Origin: Streptomyces cupreus
GTDB lineage: Bacteria > Actinomycetota > Actinomycetes > Streptomycetales > Streptomycetaceae
Reading direction: 5' to 3'
Length of the DNA: 63,940 bases
Assembly: GCF_014257025.1 (NCBI RefSeq)
Contig: NZ_JACMSF010000050.1
Location: 1-63,940 of the forward strand
A program made the position numbers and the translations under genes. Within the stretch, counting starts at the first letter, position 1. Each line of letters starts with the position of its first letter. This document shows, in pieces, positions 35,174-43,267 of this stretch. The notes below the pieces were generated by a model. The model worked only from the letters and a program-made list of their open reading frames with translations. It did no database searches and was not told the DNA's origin.

Positions 35174-36076
35174 TCAGACGCCGACCTTGCCCCCGCTGCC
35201 CCGGCTGGCCGGAATCACGCACTCTGCGGGGTCCCCGTCTCCCTGCGCCGCCGCGAGCGCCCGCGCGCGGCGCCGGGCGAGCGGCGCGGCCAGCGCGGTC
35301 AGCAGGATGAACGCCCCGATGGTCAGCAGCACGATCGTCGCGCCGGGCGGCACGTCCTGGTAGTACGAGGTGACCGTGCCGCTGATCGTGACGGTGACGC
35401 CGATGGCCACCGCGATGGCGAAGGTCGCGGCGAAGCTACGGCTGAGCTGCTGGGCGGCGGCCACCGGGACCACCATCAGCGCCGACACCAGCAGCAGGCC
35501 GACCACACGCATCGCGACGGTCACCGTCACCGCCGCCGTGACGGCCGTCAGCAGGTTCAGGGCGCGCACCGGCAGGCCCGTGACCCGCGCGAACTCCTCG
35601 TCCTGGCTCACCGCGAACAGCTGGCGGCGCAGGCCCACCGTGACCAGCACCACGAAGGCCGCCAGGACGCAGATCGCCGTGACGTCCGACTCGCTCACCG
35701 TGGACAGGGAGCCGAAGAGATACGACGTGAGGTTCGCGTTGGAGCCCGTCGGCGCGAGATTGATGAACATCACGCCGCCTGCCATACCGCCGTAGAAGAG
35801 CATGGCGAGGGCGATGTCGCCGCGGGTCTTGCCGTACCAGCGGATCAGCTCCATGAGGACCGCGCCGAGGACGGAGACGAGGGTCGCCATCCACACCGGG
35901 GACCAGGAGAGCAGGAAGCCCAGGCCGACGCCGGTCATCGCGACATGGCCGATACCGTCGCCCATCAGGGCCTGGCGGCGCTGGACCAGGTAGATGCCGA
36001 CCGCGGGGGCCGTGATGCCGACCAGGACGGCGGCGAGCAGGGCCCGCTGCATGAAGGCGTAGTCGAGGATTTCCAT
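35174..36076 (-). CDS. znuB: Zinc ABC importer permease ZnuB
   Basis: 300 residues with eight or nine predicted helices, ABC-3 family. Motif QDEEFARVTGLPVRALNLL is the conserved cytoplasmic loop that meets ZnuC. ATG 36076 shares one base with the ZnuC stop (TGATG), so it is coupled to it. Followed 58 bp later by zur on the same strand. Confidence 0.95.
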   Translation of the reverse strand: MEILDYAFMQRALLAAVLVGITAPAVGIYLVQRRQALMGDGIGHVAMTGVGLGFLLSWSPVWMATLVSVLGAVLMELIRWYGKTRGDIALAMLFYGGMAGGVMFINLAPTGSNANLTSYLFGSLSTVSESDVTAICVLAAFVVLVTVGLRRQLFAVSQDEEFARVTGLPVRALNLLTAVTAAVTVTVAMRVVGLLLVSALMVVPVAAAQQLSRSFAATFAIAVAIGVTVTISGTVTSYYQDVPPGATIVLLTIGAFILLTALAAPLARRRARALAAAQGDGDPAECVIPASRGSGGKVGV

Positions 36077-36843
36077 CAGCTCAGCAGTCCCGTGCGGATC
36101 GGTTCGGCGCCCGCGGGGGCGTGCGGGTGGACGTGGTCGTGGCCGGGCAGCGCGTGCTGGCCCACGGCCTTCGGGGGCGGGCCGTCATGGACGACGCAGC
36201 CGTCGCGCAGCACCACCGCGCGGTCGATCAGCGGCTCCAGGGGGCCCAGTTCGTGCAGGACGAGCAGGACCGTCGTACCGGCCGCGACCTGCTCGCGCAA
36301 GGTCTGCGCCAGCACCTCCTGGCTGGCCAGGTCCACGCCCGCCATCGGCTCGTCCATGATCAGCAGTTCGGGTTCGGCGGCGAGCGCGCGGGCGATCAGC
36401 ACGCGCTGGTGCTGGCCGCCGGACAGGGCGTCCACCGAGTCCTTCGCGCGGTCCTGCATGCCGACCAGCTCCAGGGCCCGGCGCACCGCCTCACGGTCCG
36501 TCTTGCGCAGCAGGCCGAAGCGGGCGCGGGAGAGGCGGCCGGAGGAGACGACCTCGGTCACCGTGGCCGGCACGCCGCCCGCGGCGGTGGTGCGCTGGGG
36601 GACGTAGCCGAGGCGGTGCCAGTCGCGGAAGCGGCGGCGGGGGGTGCCGAACAGCTCGATCTCGCCGGCGCTCACCTGCACCTGGCCGATGACGCTGCGC
36701 ACGGCGGTCGACTTGCCGGAGCCGTTGGCGCCGAGCAGCGCGACGACCTCACCGCGTGCCACGGTGAGGTCGATGCCGCGCAGGACACGCCGCGAGCCCA
36801 GGTCGGCGCGTACGCCGCGCAGGGATATGACGGGCTCGCTCAT
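36076..36843 (-). CDS. znuC: Zinc ABC importer ATPase ZnuC
   Basis: 255 residues. Walker A GANGSGKST, signature LSGGQHQR, Walker B LLIMDEPM, H-loop LVLHEL. The C-terminus is rich in histidine (GHDHVHPHAP), common for zinc carriers. ATG 36843 is chosen over 36864 for the GGAGG site six bases upstream. ZnuA ends 17 bp before. Confidence 0.95.
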   Translation of the reverse strand: MSEPVISLRGVRADLGSRRVLRGIDLTVARGEVVALLGANGSGKSTAVRSVIGQVQVSAGEIELFGTPRRRFRDWHRLGYVPQRTTAAGGVPATVTEVVSSGRLSRARFGLLRKTDREAVRRALELVGMQDRAKDSVDALSGGQHQRVLIARALAAEPELLIMDEPMAGVDLASQEVLAQTLREQVAAGTTVLLVLHELGPLEPLIDRAVVLRDGCVVHDGPPPKAVGQHALPGHDHVHPHAPAGAEPIRTGLLS

Positions 36844-36860
36844 GCGGTCCTCCGAAATGA

Positions 36861-37829
36861 TCACTTGGCGCCCAGGGCGGTCTCAAGCGCCTTGAGGTTG
36901 GACTCCATGACCTGGATGTAGTCCTCGCCCTTGGACTTGTCGGTGATGCCCTCGATCGGGTCGAGGACGTCCGTCTTGAGGTTCGCGTCGTCGGCGAGGG
37001 TCTTCGCGGTCTTGTCCGAGACCAGTGTCTCGTAGAACACCGTGGTGACGCCGTCGGCCTTGGCCTCCTCCTGGAGTTCCTTGATCCGGGCCGGGCTGGG
37101 CTCGCTCTCCGGGTCGAGTCCGGAGATGGCCTCCTGGGTCAGGCCGTAGCGCTCGGCGAGGTAGCCGAAGGCGGCGTGATTGGTGAAGAAGACCTTCGTC
37201 TCGGTGTTCTTCAGGCCGTCCTCGAACCGGGTGTCGAGCTCGCCCAGCTTCTCGACCAGGGCCGTGGTGTTCTTCTTGTAGTCGGCCGCGTTGTCCGGGT
37301 CGGCCTTCTCGAATGCGGCGCCGACGCCCTCGGCGACCTCGGCGTACTTCACCGGGTCGAGCCAGATGTGCGGGTCGAGGGCGTGCTCCTCCTCCTCTTC
37401 GGAGTGGCCCGCTTCCTCGGCCCCGTGCTCGTGGCTGTCCTCAAGGCCCCCGTGGTCCTCCAGCTTGGTGAGCGTGGCGGCGTCGATCTTCGTCTTGACG
37501 TCGGCCTGTGCGACGGCCTCGTCGACGGCGGGCTGGAGGCTCTTGAGGTAGAGCACCGCGTCCGACTCCTGGAGCTGCGCGGTCTGCTTGGCGCTGATCT
37601 CCAGGTCGTGCGGCTCCTGGCCGGGCTCGGTGAGACTGGTGACGTTCACATGGTCGCCGCCGATCTGCTCGGCGAGGTAGGCCATGGGGTAGAACGACGC
37701 GACGACGTCGAACTTCTCCGTGTTGCCCGCCGCGGCGCTGTCGGAGGAGCAGGCGGAGAGGGTGGCGAGACCGAGGGCGGTGACGGCCGCCACGGCCACC
37801 CCGGATATGTGCTGTCGTCGTACGTTCAT
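36861..37829 (-). CDS. znuA: Zinc ABC importer binding lipoprotein ZnuA
   Basis: 322 residues, lipoprotein signal ending in LSAC. Cluster A-I binding protein: YPMAYLAEQIGGDHV, GQEPHDLE (first His), a His/acid-rich loop EHGAEEAGHSEEEEEHALDPHIWLD, and NHAAFGYLAERYGL. Binds zinc outside the membrane for ZnuBC. ATG 37829 is chosen: GAAAAT lies seven bases upstream and TTGACA 18 bp before that, a leaderless promoter; the longer frames from 37838 and 37847 lack this. Zur boxes overlap the promoter. Confidence 0.95.
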   Translation of the reverse strand: MNVRRQHISGVAVAAVTALGLATLSACSSDSAAAGNTEKFDVVASFYPMAYLAEQIGGDHVNVTSLTEPGQEPHDLEISAKQTAQLQESDAVLYLKSLQPAVDEAVAQADVKTKIDAATLTKLEDHGGLEDSHEHGAEEAGHSEEEEEHALDPHIWLDPVKYAEVAEGVGAAFEKADPDNAADYKKNTTALVEKLGELDTRFEDGLKNTETKVFFTNHAAFGYLAERYGLTQEAISGLDPESEPSPARIKELQEEAKADGVTTVFYETLVSDKTAKTLADDANLKTDVLDPIEGITDKSKGEDYIQVMESNLKALETALGAK

Positions 37830-37843
37830 GACAGTCATTTTCA
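37829..37843. promoter_or_regulatory. Zur box overlapping znuA start and -10
   Basis: The minus-strand sequence TGAAAATGACTGTCA matches the Streptomyces Zur-box pattern TGRRAAYGRYTTYCA at 14 of 15 positions (consensus recalled). It covers the -10 box GAAAAT and touches the znuA ATG, so binding would block transcription. A weaker box lies 22 bp upstream. Confidence 0.75.
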
Positions 37844-37850
37844 ACAAATT

Positions 37851-37865
37851 TGGAAACCGTTGTCA
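37851..37865. promoter_or_regulatory. Second Zur box at znuA/glyS gap
   Basis: TGGAAACCGTTGTCA on the plus strand matches the same pattern at 13 of 15 positions. On the minus strand it overlaps the znuA -35 TTGACA. Centre-to-centre distance to the first box is 22 bp, two helical turns, which favours cooperative dimer binding. Confidence 0.6.
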
Positions 37866-37960
37866 ACAAGGTGCGGGTGGGGAACCGATTTGATACGGGG
37901 GGTGGCAGCGCCGGTAACCTGAGGCATTCGCTGCCGTCCATTCGTAATGAAGAGAGCACC

Positions 37961-39343
37961 GTGGCCGCCGACAAGATCGACACCATCGTCAGCCTGAGCA
38001 AGCGCCGTGGCTTCGTATTCCCCTGCAGTGAGATCTACGGCGGCCAGCGCGCCGCCTGGGACTACGGACCGCTGGGTGTCGAGCTCAAGGAGAACCTCAA
38101 GCGCCAGTGGTGGCGCTACATGGTGACGTCGCGCGAGGACGTCGTCGGCATCGACTCGTCCGTGATCCTTGCCCCCGAGGTGTGGGTCGCCTCCGGCCAC
38201 GTCGCCACCTTCACTGACCCGCTGACCGAGTGCACCTCCTGCCACAAGCGGTTCCGCGCGGACCACCTGGAGGAGGCCTACGAGGCCAAGCACTACCGCC
38301 TCCCGGAGAACGGCCTCGCGGACGTCAACTGCCCCAACTGCGGCAACAAGGGCCAGTTCACCGAGCCCAAGCAGTTCTCGGGTCTGCTCTCCACCCACCT
38401 CGGCCCGACGCAGGACTCCGGCTCCATCGCCTATCTGCGCCCCGAGACCGCCCAGGGCATCTTCACCAACTTCGCCCAGGTGCAGACCACTTCGCGCCGC
38501 AAGCCGCCGTTCGGCATCGCCCAGATGGGCAAGTCGTTCCGCAACGAGATCACGCCGGGCAACTTCATCTTCCGCACCCGTGAGTTCGAGCAGATGGAGA
38601 TGGAGTTCTTCGTCAAGCCGGGCGAGGACGAGAAGTGGCAGGAGTACTGGATGGAGCAGCGCTGGAACTGGTACACCGGCCTGGGCCTGCGTGAAGAGAA
38701 CATGCGCTGGTACGAGCACCCCAAGGAGAAGCTCTCCCACTACTCCAAGCGCACTGCCGACATCGAGTACCGCTTCCAGTTCGGCGGCAACGAGTGGGGC
38801 GAGCTGGAAGGTGTCGCCAACCGCACCGACTACGACCTCGGTGCCCACTCCAAGGCCTCCGGCCAGGACCTCGCCTACTACGACCAGGAGGCCCAGGAGC
38901 GCTGGACGCCGTACGTCATCGAGCCCGCGGCCGGTGTCGGCCGCGCGATGCTGGCGTTCCTGCTGGACGCCTACGTCGAGGACGAGGCGCCCAACGCCAA
39001 GGGCAAGATGGAGAAGCGCACGGTGCTGCGCCTGGACCACCGCCTGGCTCCGGTGAAGGTCGCGGTGCTGCCCCTGTCCCGCAACCCCGAGCTCTCCCCG
39101 AAGGCCAAGGGCCTCGCCCAGGCGCTGCGCCAGCACTGGAACATCGAGTTCGACGACGCCGGCGCCATCGGCCGCCGCTACCGCCGCCAGGACGAGATCG
39201 GCACGCCGTTCTGTGTGACCGTCGACTTCGACACCCTGGACGACAACGCGGTCACGGTCCGCGAGCGCGACTCGATGAAGCAGGAGCGGGTGTCCCTCGA
39301 CCAGATCGAGGGCTACCTGGCTCAGCGCCTGCTGGGCTGCTGA
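37961..39343 (+). CDS. glyS: Glycyl-tRNA synthetase (dimeric type)
   Basis: 460 residues, alpha-2 class II enzyme. Motif 1 region RRGFVFPCSEIYGGQRAAWDYGPLG; zinc cysteines CTSCHKRF and CPNCGNKG; motif 2 FRNEITPGNFIFRTREFEQMEMEFF; motif 3 EPAAGVGRAMLAFLLDAY; anticodon-binding domain after residue 360. Charges tRNA-Gly. GTG 37961 gives the family N-terminus, with AGAGAG upstream; divergent from znuA. Confidence 0.98.
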   Translation: MAADKIDTIVSLSKRRGFVFPCSEIYGGQRAAWDYGPLGVELKENLKRQWWRYMVTSREDVVGIDSSVILAPEVWVASGHVATFTDPLTECTSCHKRFRADHLEEAYEAKHYRLPENGLADVNCPNCGNKGQFTEPKQFSGLLSTHLGPTQDSGSIAYLRPETAQGIFTNFAQVQTTSRRKPPFGIAQMGKSFRNEITPGNFIFRTREFEQMEMEFFVKPGEDEKWQEYWMEQRWNWYTGLGLREENMRWYEHPKEKLSHYSKRTADIEYRFQFGGNEWGELEGVANRTDYDLGAHSKASGQDLAYYDQEAQERWTPYVIEPAAGVGRAMLAFLLDAYVEDEAPNAKGKMEKRTVLRLDHRLAPVKVAVLPLSRNPELSPKAKGLAQALRQHWNIEFDDAGAIGRRYRRQDEIGTPFCVTVDFDTLDDNAVTVRERDSMKQERVSLDQIEGYLAQRLLGC

Positions 39344-39366
39344 CGCCTCGGCCCTGAACGGGCCTC

Positions 39367-39404
39367 CAAACGCCGGACGGGCTGATGAGCTCGTCCGGCG
39401 TTTG
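39367..39404 (+). terminator. glyS terminator
   Basis: Perfect 13-bp stem with arms CAAACGCCGGACG (39367-39379) and CGTCCGGCGTTTG (39392-39404), loop of 12 bases, 23 bp after the glyS stop. Confidence 0.9.
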
Positions 39405-39475
39405 CGTGGTGGCCCTTTATGGACGCCTCCCATTGGACCTGTAACCCGGACCATCCCGCCGCCAGGCTGGCCCGC

Positions 39476-40087
39476 ATGAGCATCGCGTTTCTGCTGACCA
39501 CCCTGGTCGTGGTCGCCACTCCCGGTACCGGTGTCGTCTACACCCTCGCGGCCGGGCTCTCGCACGGGCGGCGGGCCAGTGTCGTGGCCGCCTTCGCCTG
39601 CGCCCTCGGGATCCTGCCGCACATGGTGGCCACGATCACCGGGGTCGCCGCACTGTTGCACGCCAGCGCCACGGCCTTCCAGATCCTGAAGTACGCCGGT
39701 GTCGCCTACCTCCTGTACATGGCCTGGGCCACGCTGCGGGACAAGGAGGCGATCACCGTGGACCGTACGGCCGCGCCCCTCTCGGCGGGCCGGACGATCG
39801 TCCGAGGAGTGCTGATCAACCTCCTCAACCCCAAGCTGACCATGTTCTTCTTCGCCTTCCTGCCCCAGTTCGTGGACCCGGACGGGCCGGGTGCCGTTCC
39901 GCGCATGCTGGCGCTCAGCGGGGTGTTCATGGCGGCGACCTTCGTCGTCTTCGCGCTCTACGGCATCCTCGCCGCCTCCGTCCGCAGCCAGGTCATTGCG
40001 CGGCCCAGGGTGATGACCTGGCTGCGCCGGACTTTTGCGGGCTCCTTCGTGGCGCTGGGGGCGAAGCTGGCGTTCACCGCTCGCTGA
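39476..40087 (+). CDS. LysE family translocator
   Basis: 203 residues, six predicted helices. N-terminal VVVATPGTGVVYTLAAGLSHGRRA is the LysE signature (PGP-type motif as PGTG), and the third helix region ends NLLNPKLTMFFFAFLPQF. Exports amino acids or related small molecules; substrate unknown. ATG 39476 follows CAGGCT by nine bases without a clear ribosome site; the longer frame from 39419 has no conserved sequence. Confidence 0.9.
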   Translation: MSIAFLLTTLVVVATPGTGVVYTLAAGLSHGRRASVVAAFACALGILPHMVATITGVAALLHASATAFQILKYAGVAYLLYMAWATLRDKEAITVDRTAAPLSAGRTIVRGVLINLLNPKLTMFFFAFLPQFVDPDGPGAVPRMLALSGVFMAATFVVFALYGILAASVRSQVIARPRVMTWLRRTFAGSFVALGAKLAFTAR

Positions 40088-40112
40088 CGGCCCTGGAGCG
40101 CCTTCCCAGGGG

Positions 40113-40155
40113 TGACAGATATGGAATGACAGATATTGAAATCTGTCAGCTGTCA
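40113..40155. promoter_or_regulatory. Four TGACAG/CTGTCA repeats, probable TetR operator
   Basis: Two direct copies of TGACAGATAT (40113-40122 and 40127-40136) are followed by two inverted half-sites CTGTCA (40143-40148 and 40150-40155). TGACAGAT (40127-40134) and ATCTGTCA (40141-40148) form a perfect 8-bp inverted repeat with a six-base spacer. The set overlaps the promoter TTGAAA (40136-40141), 17 bp, CATGCT (40159-40164) of the aldo/keto reductase gene, whose ATG 40171 is six bases later. Confidence 0.7.
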
Positions 40156-40170
40156 TGCCATGCTGAATCC

Positions 40171-41178
40171 ATGACCACACAGACACGCACCCTCGGAACC
40201 ACCGGCCCCCAGGTCTCCGTCCTCGGCCTCGGCTGCATGGGCATGTCCGCGCTGTACGGCGACGCCGACCGGGCCGAGTCCATCGCGACCGTCCACGCCG
40301 CGCTGGAGGCCGGCGTGACCCTGCTCGACACCGGCGACTTCTACGCCATGGGGCACAACGAGATGCTGATCGGCGAGGCCCTGCGCGCCGCACCCGCCGA
40401 GCGCCGCGAACAGGCGCTCGTCAGCGTGAAGTTCGGCGCCCTGCGCGACCCGGACGGCGGCTGGATCGGCTACGACGGCCGGCCCGCCGCGGTGAAGAAC
40501 TTCGCCGCCTACTCCCTCCAGCGCCTCGGCGTCGACCACATCGACGTCTACCGGATCGCCCGGCTCGACCCGGACGTACCGATCGAGGAGACCGTCGGCG
40601 CCATCGCGGAACTCGTCGAGAAGGGGTACGTCCGCCACATCGGCCTGAGCGAGGTCGGCGCCGACACCATCCGCCGGGCCGCCGCCACCGCCCCGATCGC
40701 CGACCTCCAGATCGAGTACTCGCTGATCTCCCGGGGCATCGAGGACGAGATCCTGCCGACCACCCGTGAACTGGGCATCGGCATCACCGCCTACGGCGTC
40801 CTGTCCCGCGGTCTGATCTCCGGCCACTTCACCAGTGACCGGCAGCTCGCCGCGAACGACTTCCGGGCCTTCTCGCCCCGCTTCCAGGGCGAGAACCTCC
40901 AGCACAACCTGAACCTGGTCGAGGCCCTGCGCAAGATCGCCGAGCAGAAGGGCGTCACCGTCGCGCAGATCGCCATCGCCTGGGTGCTCTCCCGGGGCGA
41001 GGACATCGTGCCGCTCGTCGGCGCCCGCACCCGGCAGCGGCTGACCGAGTCCCTCGGCGCCCTGGACGTCACGCTGGACGCCGCCGACCTCGCCGCGATC
41101 GAGCAGGCGGTGCCGGCCGATGCCGCCGCGGGCGACCGTTACCCGGCCGCGCAGATGGCCCACCTCGGCAGTAAGTGA
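40171..41178 (+). CDS. Aldo/keto reductase
   Basis: 335 residues. AKR barrel: LLDTGDFYAMGHNE with the catalytic Asp and Tyr, lysine in VSVKFGA, and usually His in the HIDVYRIARL region; NADPH pocket at LSRGEDIVPLVGARTRQRL near the end. In the tetrad, the His position reads R in DVYRIAR, so this is a YR-type aldo/keto reductase like YakC family members. Leaderless promoter upstream. TetR regulator gene follows 23 bp on. Confidence 0.9.
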   Translation: MTTQTRTLGTTGPQVSVLGLGCMGMSALYGDADRAESIATVHAALEAGVTLLDTGDFYAMGHNEMLIGEALRAAPAERREQALVSVKFGALRDPDGGWIGYDGRPAAVKNFAAYSLQRLGVDHIDVYRIARLDPDVPIEETVGAIAELVEKGYVRHIGLSEVGADTIRRAAATAPIADLQIEYSLISRGIEDEILPTTRELGIGITAYGVLSRGLISGHFTSDRQLAANDFRAFSPRFQGENLQHNLNLVEALRKIAEQKGVTVAQIAIAWVLSRGEDIVPLVGARTRQRLTESLGALDVTLDAADLAAIEQAVPADAAAGDRYPAAQMAHLGSK

Positions 41179-41201
41179 TCCCCGAAGGTACGGTCTCCTC
41201 C

Positions 41202-41792
41202 ATGGCACCGACCCCCGAAGCCCTGACCGCCGAGCGCATCCTCGAAGCCACCGAGGAGGTGCTGCGCCGCCACGGCCCCGCCAAGGCCACCGTGGTGGAC
41301 GTGGCCCGCGCGCTCGGCGTCAGCCACGGCAGCGTCTACCGGCACTTCCGGACCAAGGCGGCGCTGCGTGAGGCGGTGACCAAGCGCTGGCTGGACCGTA
41401 CCTCCGAGGCGCTGGCCGGGATCGTCGCGGAGGCCGGACGCGACCCGGAGGCCCGGCTGCGGGCCTGGCTGCTGGCCCTGTTCGACGCCAAGCGGCACAA
41501 GGCCGGGGACGACCCCGAGCTGTTCGCCACGTACACCACGCTGGCCGGGGAGAACAGCGACGCGGTCGACGAGCACCTCGACGATCTCACCGGACAGCTC
41601 GCCGAGATCGTCCGCTCGGGTGTGGACGCCGGCGCCTTCACCTCCGCCGACCCGCTCACCACCGCCCGCGCCGTCTTCCATGCCACCGCCCGCTTCCACG
41701 ACCCCGGCTACCACCGGGAGTGGGAACGGCCGGGTGTGCAGGACGAGTTCGAGGCCGTGGTGGATCTGCTGACGCGCGGGCTGCGGGCCTGA
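41202..41792 (+). CDS. TetR family repressor
   Basis: 196 residues. Helix-turn-helix: ILEATEEVLRRHGPAKATVVDVARALGVSHGSVYRHFRTKAALREAV. The rest is the ligand domain. ATG 41202 has TACGGT at 41189-41194 seven bases upstream, a leaderless box; the in-frame GTG 41175 overlaps the aldo/keto reductase stop and is less likely. Probably binds the TGACAG/CTGTCA repeats before that gene and is induced by its substrate (inference). Confidence 0.9.
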   Translation: MAPTPEALTAERILEATEEVLRRHGPAKATVVDVARALGVSHGSVYRHFRTKAALREAVTKRWLDRTSEALAGIVAEAGRDPEARLRAWLLALFDAKRHKAGDDPELFATYTTLAGENSDAVDEHLDDLTGQLAEIVRSGVDAGAFTSADPLTTARAVFHATARFHDPGYHREWERPGVQDEFEAVVDLLTRGLRA

Positions 41793-41796
41793 CGGC

Positions 41797-42420
41797 TCAG
41801 CTCTCCTTCGTCGTACGGCCGAGATAGGTGGCCGCGCCGGGCTCCGGGACCGCGATCTCGTGGAAGCCCATACGGTCGTAGAAGGCCCGGGCCCGGGTGT
41901 TGGCCGTCGCCATGGAGAGGTGGACGGCCGGGACCCCGCCCGTGTGCAGGGCCTGGAGGAACGTCCGCATCAGAGCCCGGCCGTGGCCCTTGGCCTGCCA
42001 CTCGGGGAGCAGGTCGATGTGCAGATGGGCCGGGTGGCCGAGCAGTTCGGGCAGGACCATCCGCTCGGGGTGGTGGAGCATTTCGGCGATCGTCTCGTCC
42101 GGGGTCGTGGGCGGGCCCTCGGGTGCCGGGTAGCGGTCGGCGACCGTCGGGAGCCACTCGCGGCGGAAGTCGGCGGCGAAGCGGGGGGTGTCGGCGGTGC
42201 CGAGGATGTAGCCCACGGCCTGCCCCTGGCCGTCGTCGAGGACGAAGGCGAGCTCCGGCTCCAACTCGACGTACGGGGCGGCGAAGGTGGCGGGGAAGAC
42301 GCCGGGATCCGTGTAGAAGGGACGGCTGTCGCCGCCCTGGTGGGCGGTGCGGACGCAGATGTCGTCGATGGCGGGGCGGTCTGCGGGGCGGTAGGGGCGT
42401 ACGGCGGGCAGTCGGGTCAC
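41797..42420 (-). CDS. GNAT family N-acetyltransferase
   Basis: 207 residues. Acetyl-CoA loop is EWQAKGHGRALMRTFLQAL (Q/RxxGxG/A), ending in VHLSMATANTRARAFYDRMGF. The N-terminus PYRPADRPAIDDICVRT and YTDPGVFPATFAAPYV resemble the group with similarity to the C-terminal domain of O-GlcNAcase. GTG 42420 follows CAGGAT by six bases, as in leaderless genes. Its stop lies four bases after the TetR stop (convergent). Confidence 0.85.
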   Translation of the reverse strand: MTRLPAVRPYRPADRPAIDDICVRTAHQGGDSRPFYTDPGVFPATFAAPYVELEPELAFVLDDGQGQAVGYILGTADTPRFAADFRREWLPTVADRYPAPEGPPTTPDETIAEMLHHPERMVLPELLGHPAHLHIDLLPEWQAKGHGRALMRTFLQALHTGGVPAVHLSMATANTRARAFYDRMGFHEIAVPEPGAATYLGRTTKES

Positions 42421-42466
42421 CCCCGCATCCTGCCGTCTGGGAGCGCTCCCGCAAGGGATGGCGCCG

Positions 42467-42673
42467 TCAGGCCACCGACGGGTCAACCGTCGCCTGGTGC
42501 GCCTCCGCCAGATGCTCCTCCGCCTTCAGCCACGGCAGGAACTGCGCCGAGATGCGCCACCCGCAGGTGTCGCATCTGACCGTGCGCTGAACTCCTGTCC
42601 GCTGGACCTGTACGACGTGCTCGCGTCCGTGCTGGTCCCAGCGGGTGACCTTGCTCGTGTTGATCTGCGGCAT
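42467..42673 (-). CDS. Small protein with CxxC and H motifs
   Basis: 68 residues, MPQINTSKVTRWDQHGREHV followed by CDTCGW and HLAEAH, so it may bind one zinc (CxxC...HxxxxH). ATG 42673 has GGAGG five bases upstream; the longer frame to 42745 is unlikely. No known family recognised; function unknown. The 127-bp region up to 42800 shows no other gene. Confidence 0.65.
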   Translation of the reverse strand: MPQINTSKVTRWDQHGREHVVQVQRTGVQRTVRCDTCGWRISAQFLPWLKAEEHLAEAHQATVDPSVA

Positions 42674-42800
42674 GACGCCTCCAGAGTCCTGGGAAAGCCA
42701 AGGAGGAGTGTGCAGCAAGACCAACATCAACAGGGGGTCCCTCACGGTGAGTTGTCCAAGCTGTGGCCTGGACTCCGGGCGGCGCCGGCCCCAGTGGGTG

Positions 42801-43193
42801 CTACCGCGGTGACTTGGGTGTGGGGGACGGAGAAGCAGTGAGGGGCTGGTCCCAGTTGATCTGCACCTGATCCGGGTCGCTCCGACTCACTTGGCAGGGG
42901 TAATTCTTGGACACCGCGACGATCTGGGCGACCTGGATGCTGTTCAGTACAGGTTCTCGCGAGCCCTCGTAGTCCGGCCGGCCGGGAACGTGCACGCGAT
43001 AGCGCACGAAGTAGCTGTGGTTATAGCCACGAATGTCGTCGCCTTGTCTGATGTCGAGCACCGTGACGGTGCAGGGGACCATGTCCGTGGCCTTCTTGGG
43101 CTTCTGCTCCTGCCCATCGTCGGATCCGCAGGCACCGAGTAGCAGGCATATGGCTCCCGTGGTGAGCAGGTACGAGAACTGCCGGACACGCAT
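42801..43193 (-). CDS. Small secreted lipoprotein
   Basis: 130 residues with a lipobox (LLGAC) after MRVRQFSYLLTTGAICLL. The mature part has beta-rich VTVLDIRQGDDI and YRVHVPGRPDYEGSREPV and a Pro/Ser tail. Function unknown. GAGGAG lies five bases before ATG 43193. Confidence 0.75.
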   Translation of the reverse strand: MRVRQFSYLLTTGAICLLLGACGSDDGQEQKPKKATDMVPCTVTVLDIRQGDDIRGYNHSYFVRYRVHVPGRPDYEGSREPVLNSIQVAQIVAVSKNYPCQVSRSDPDQVQINWDQPLTASPSPTPKSPR

Positions 43194-43267
43194 GTCTTCT
43201 CCTCGTCATGACCTTGAAAGAAGACGAAGGTAACCGCAATCTCACACTCAGCGGCTGCGCATTCGTC

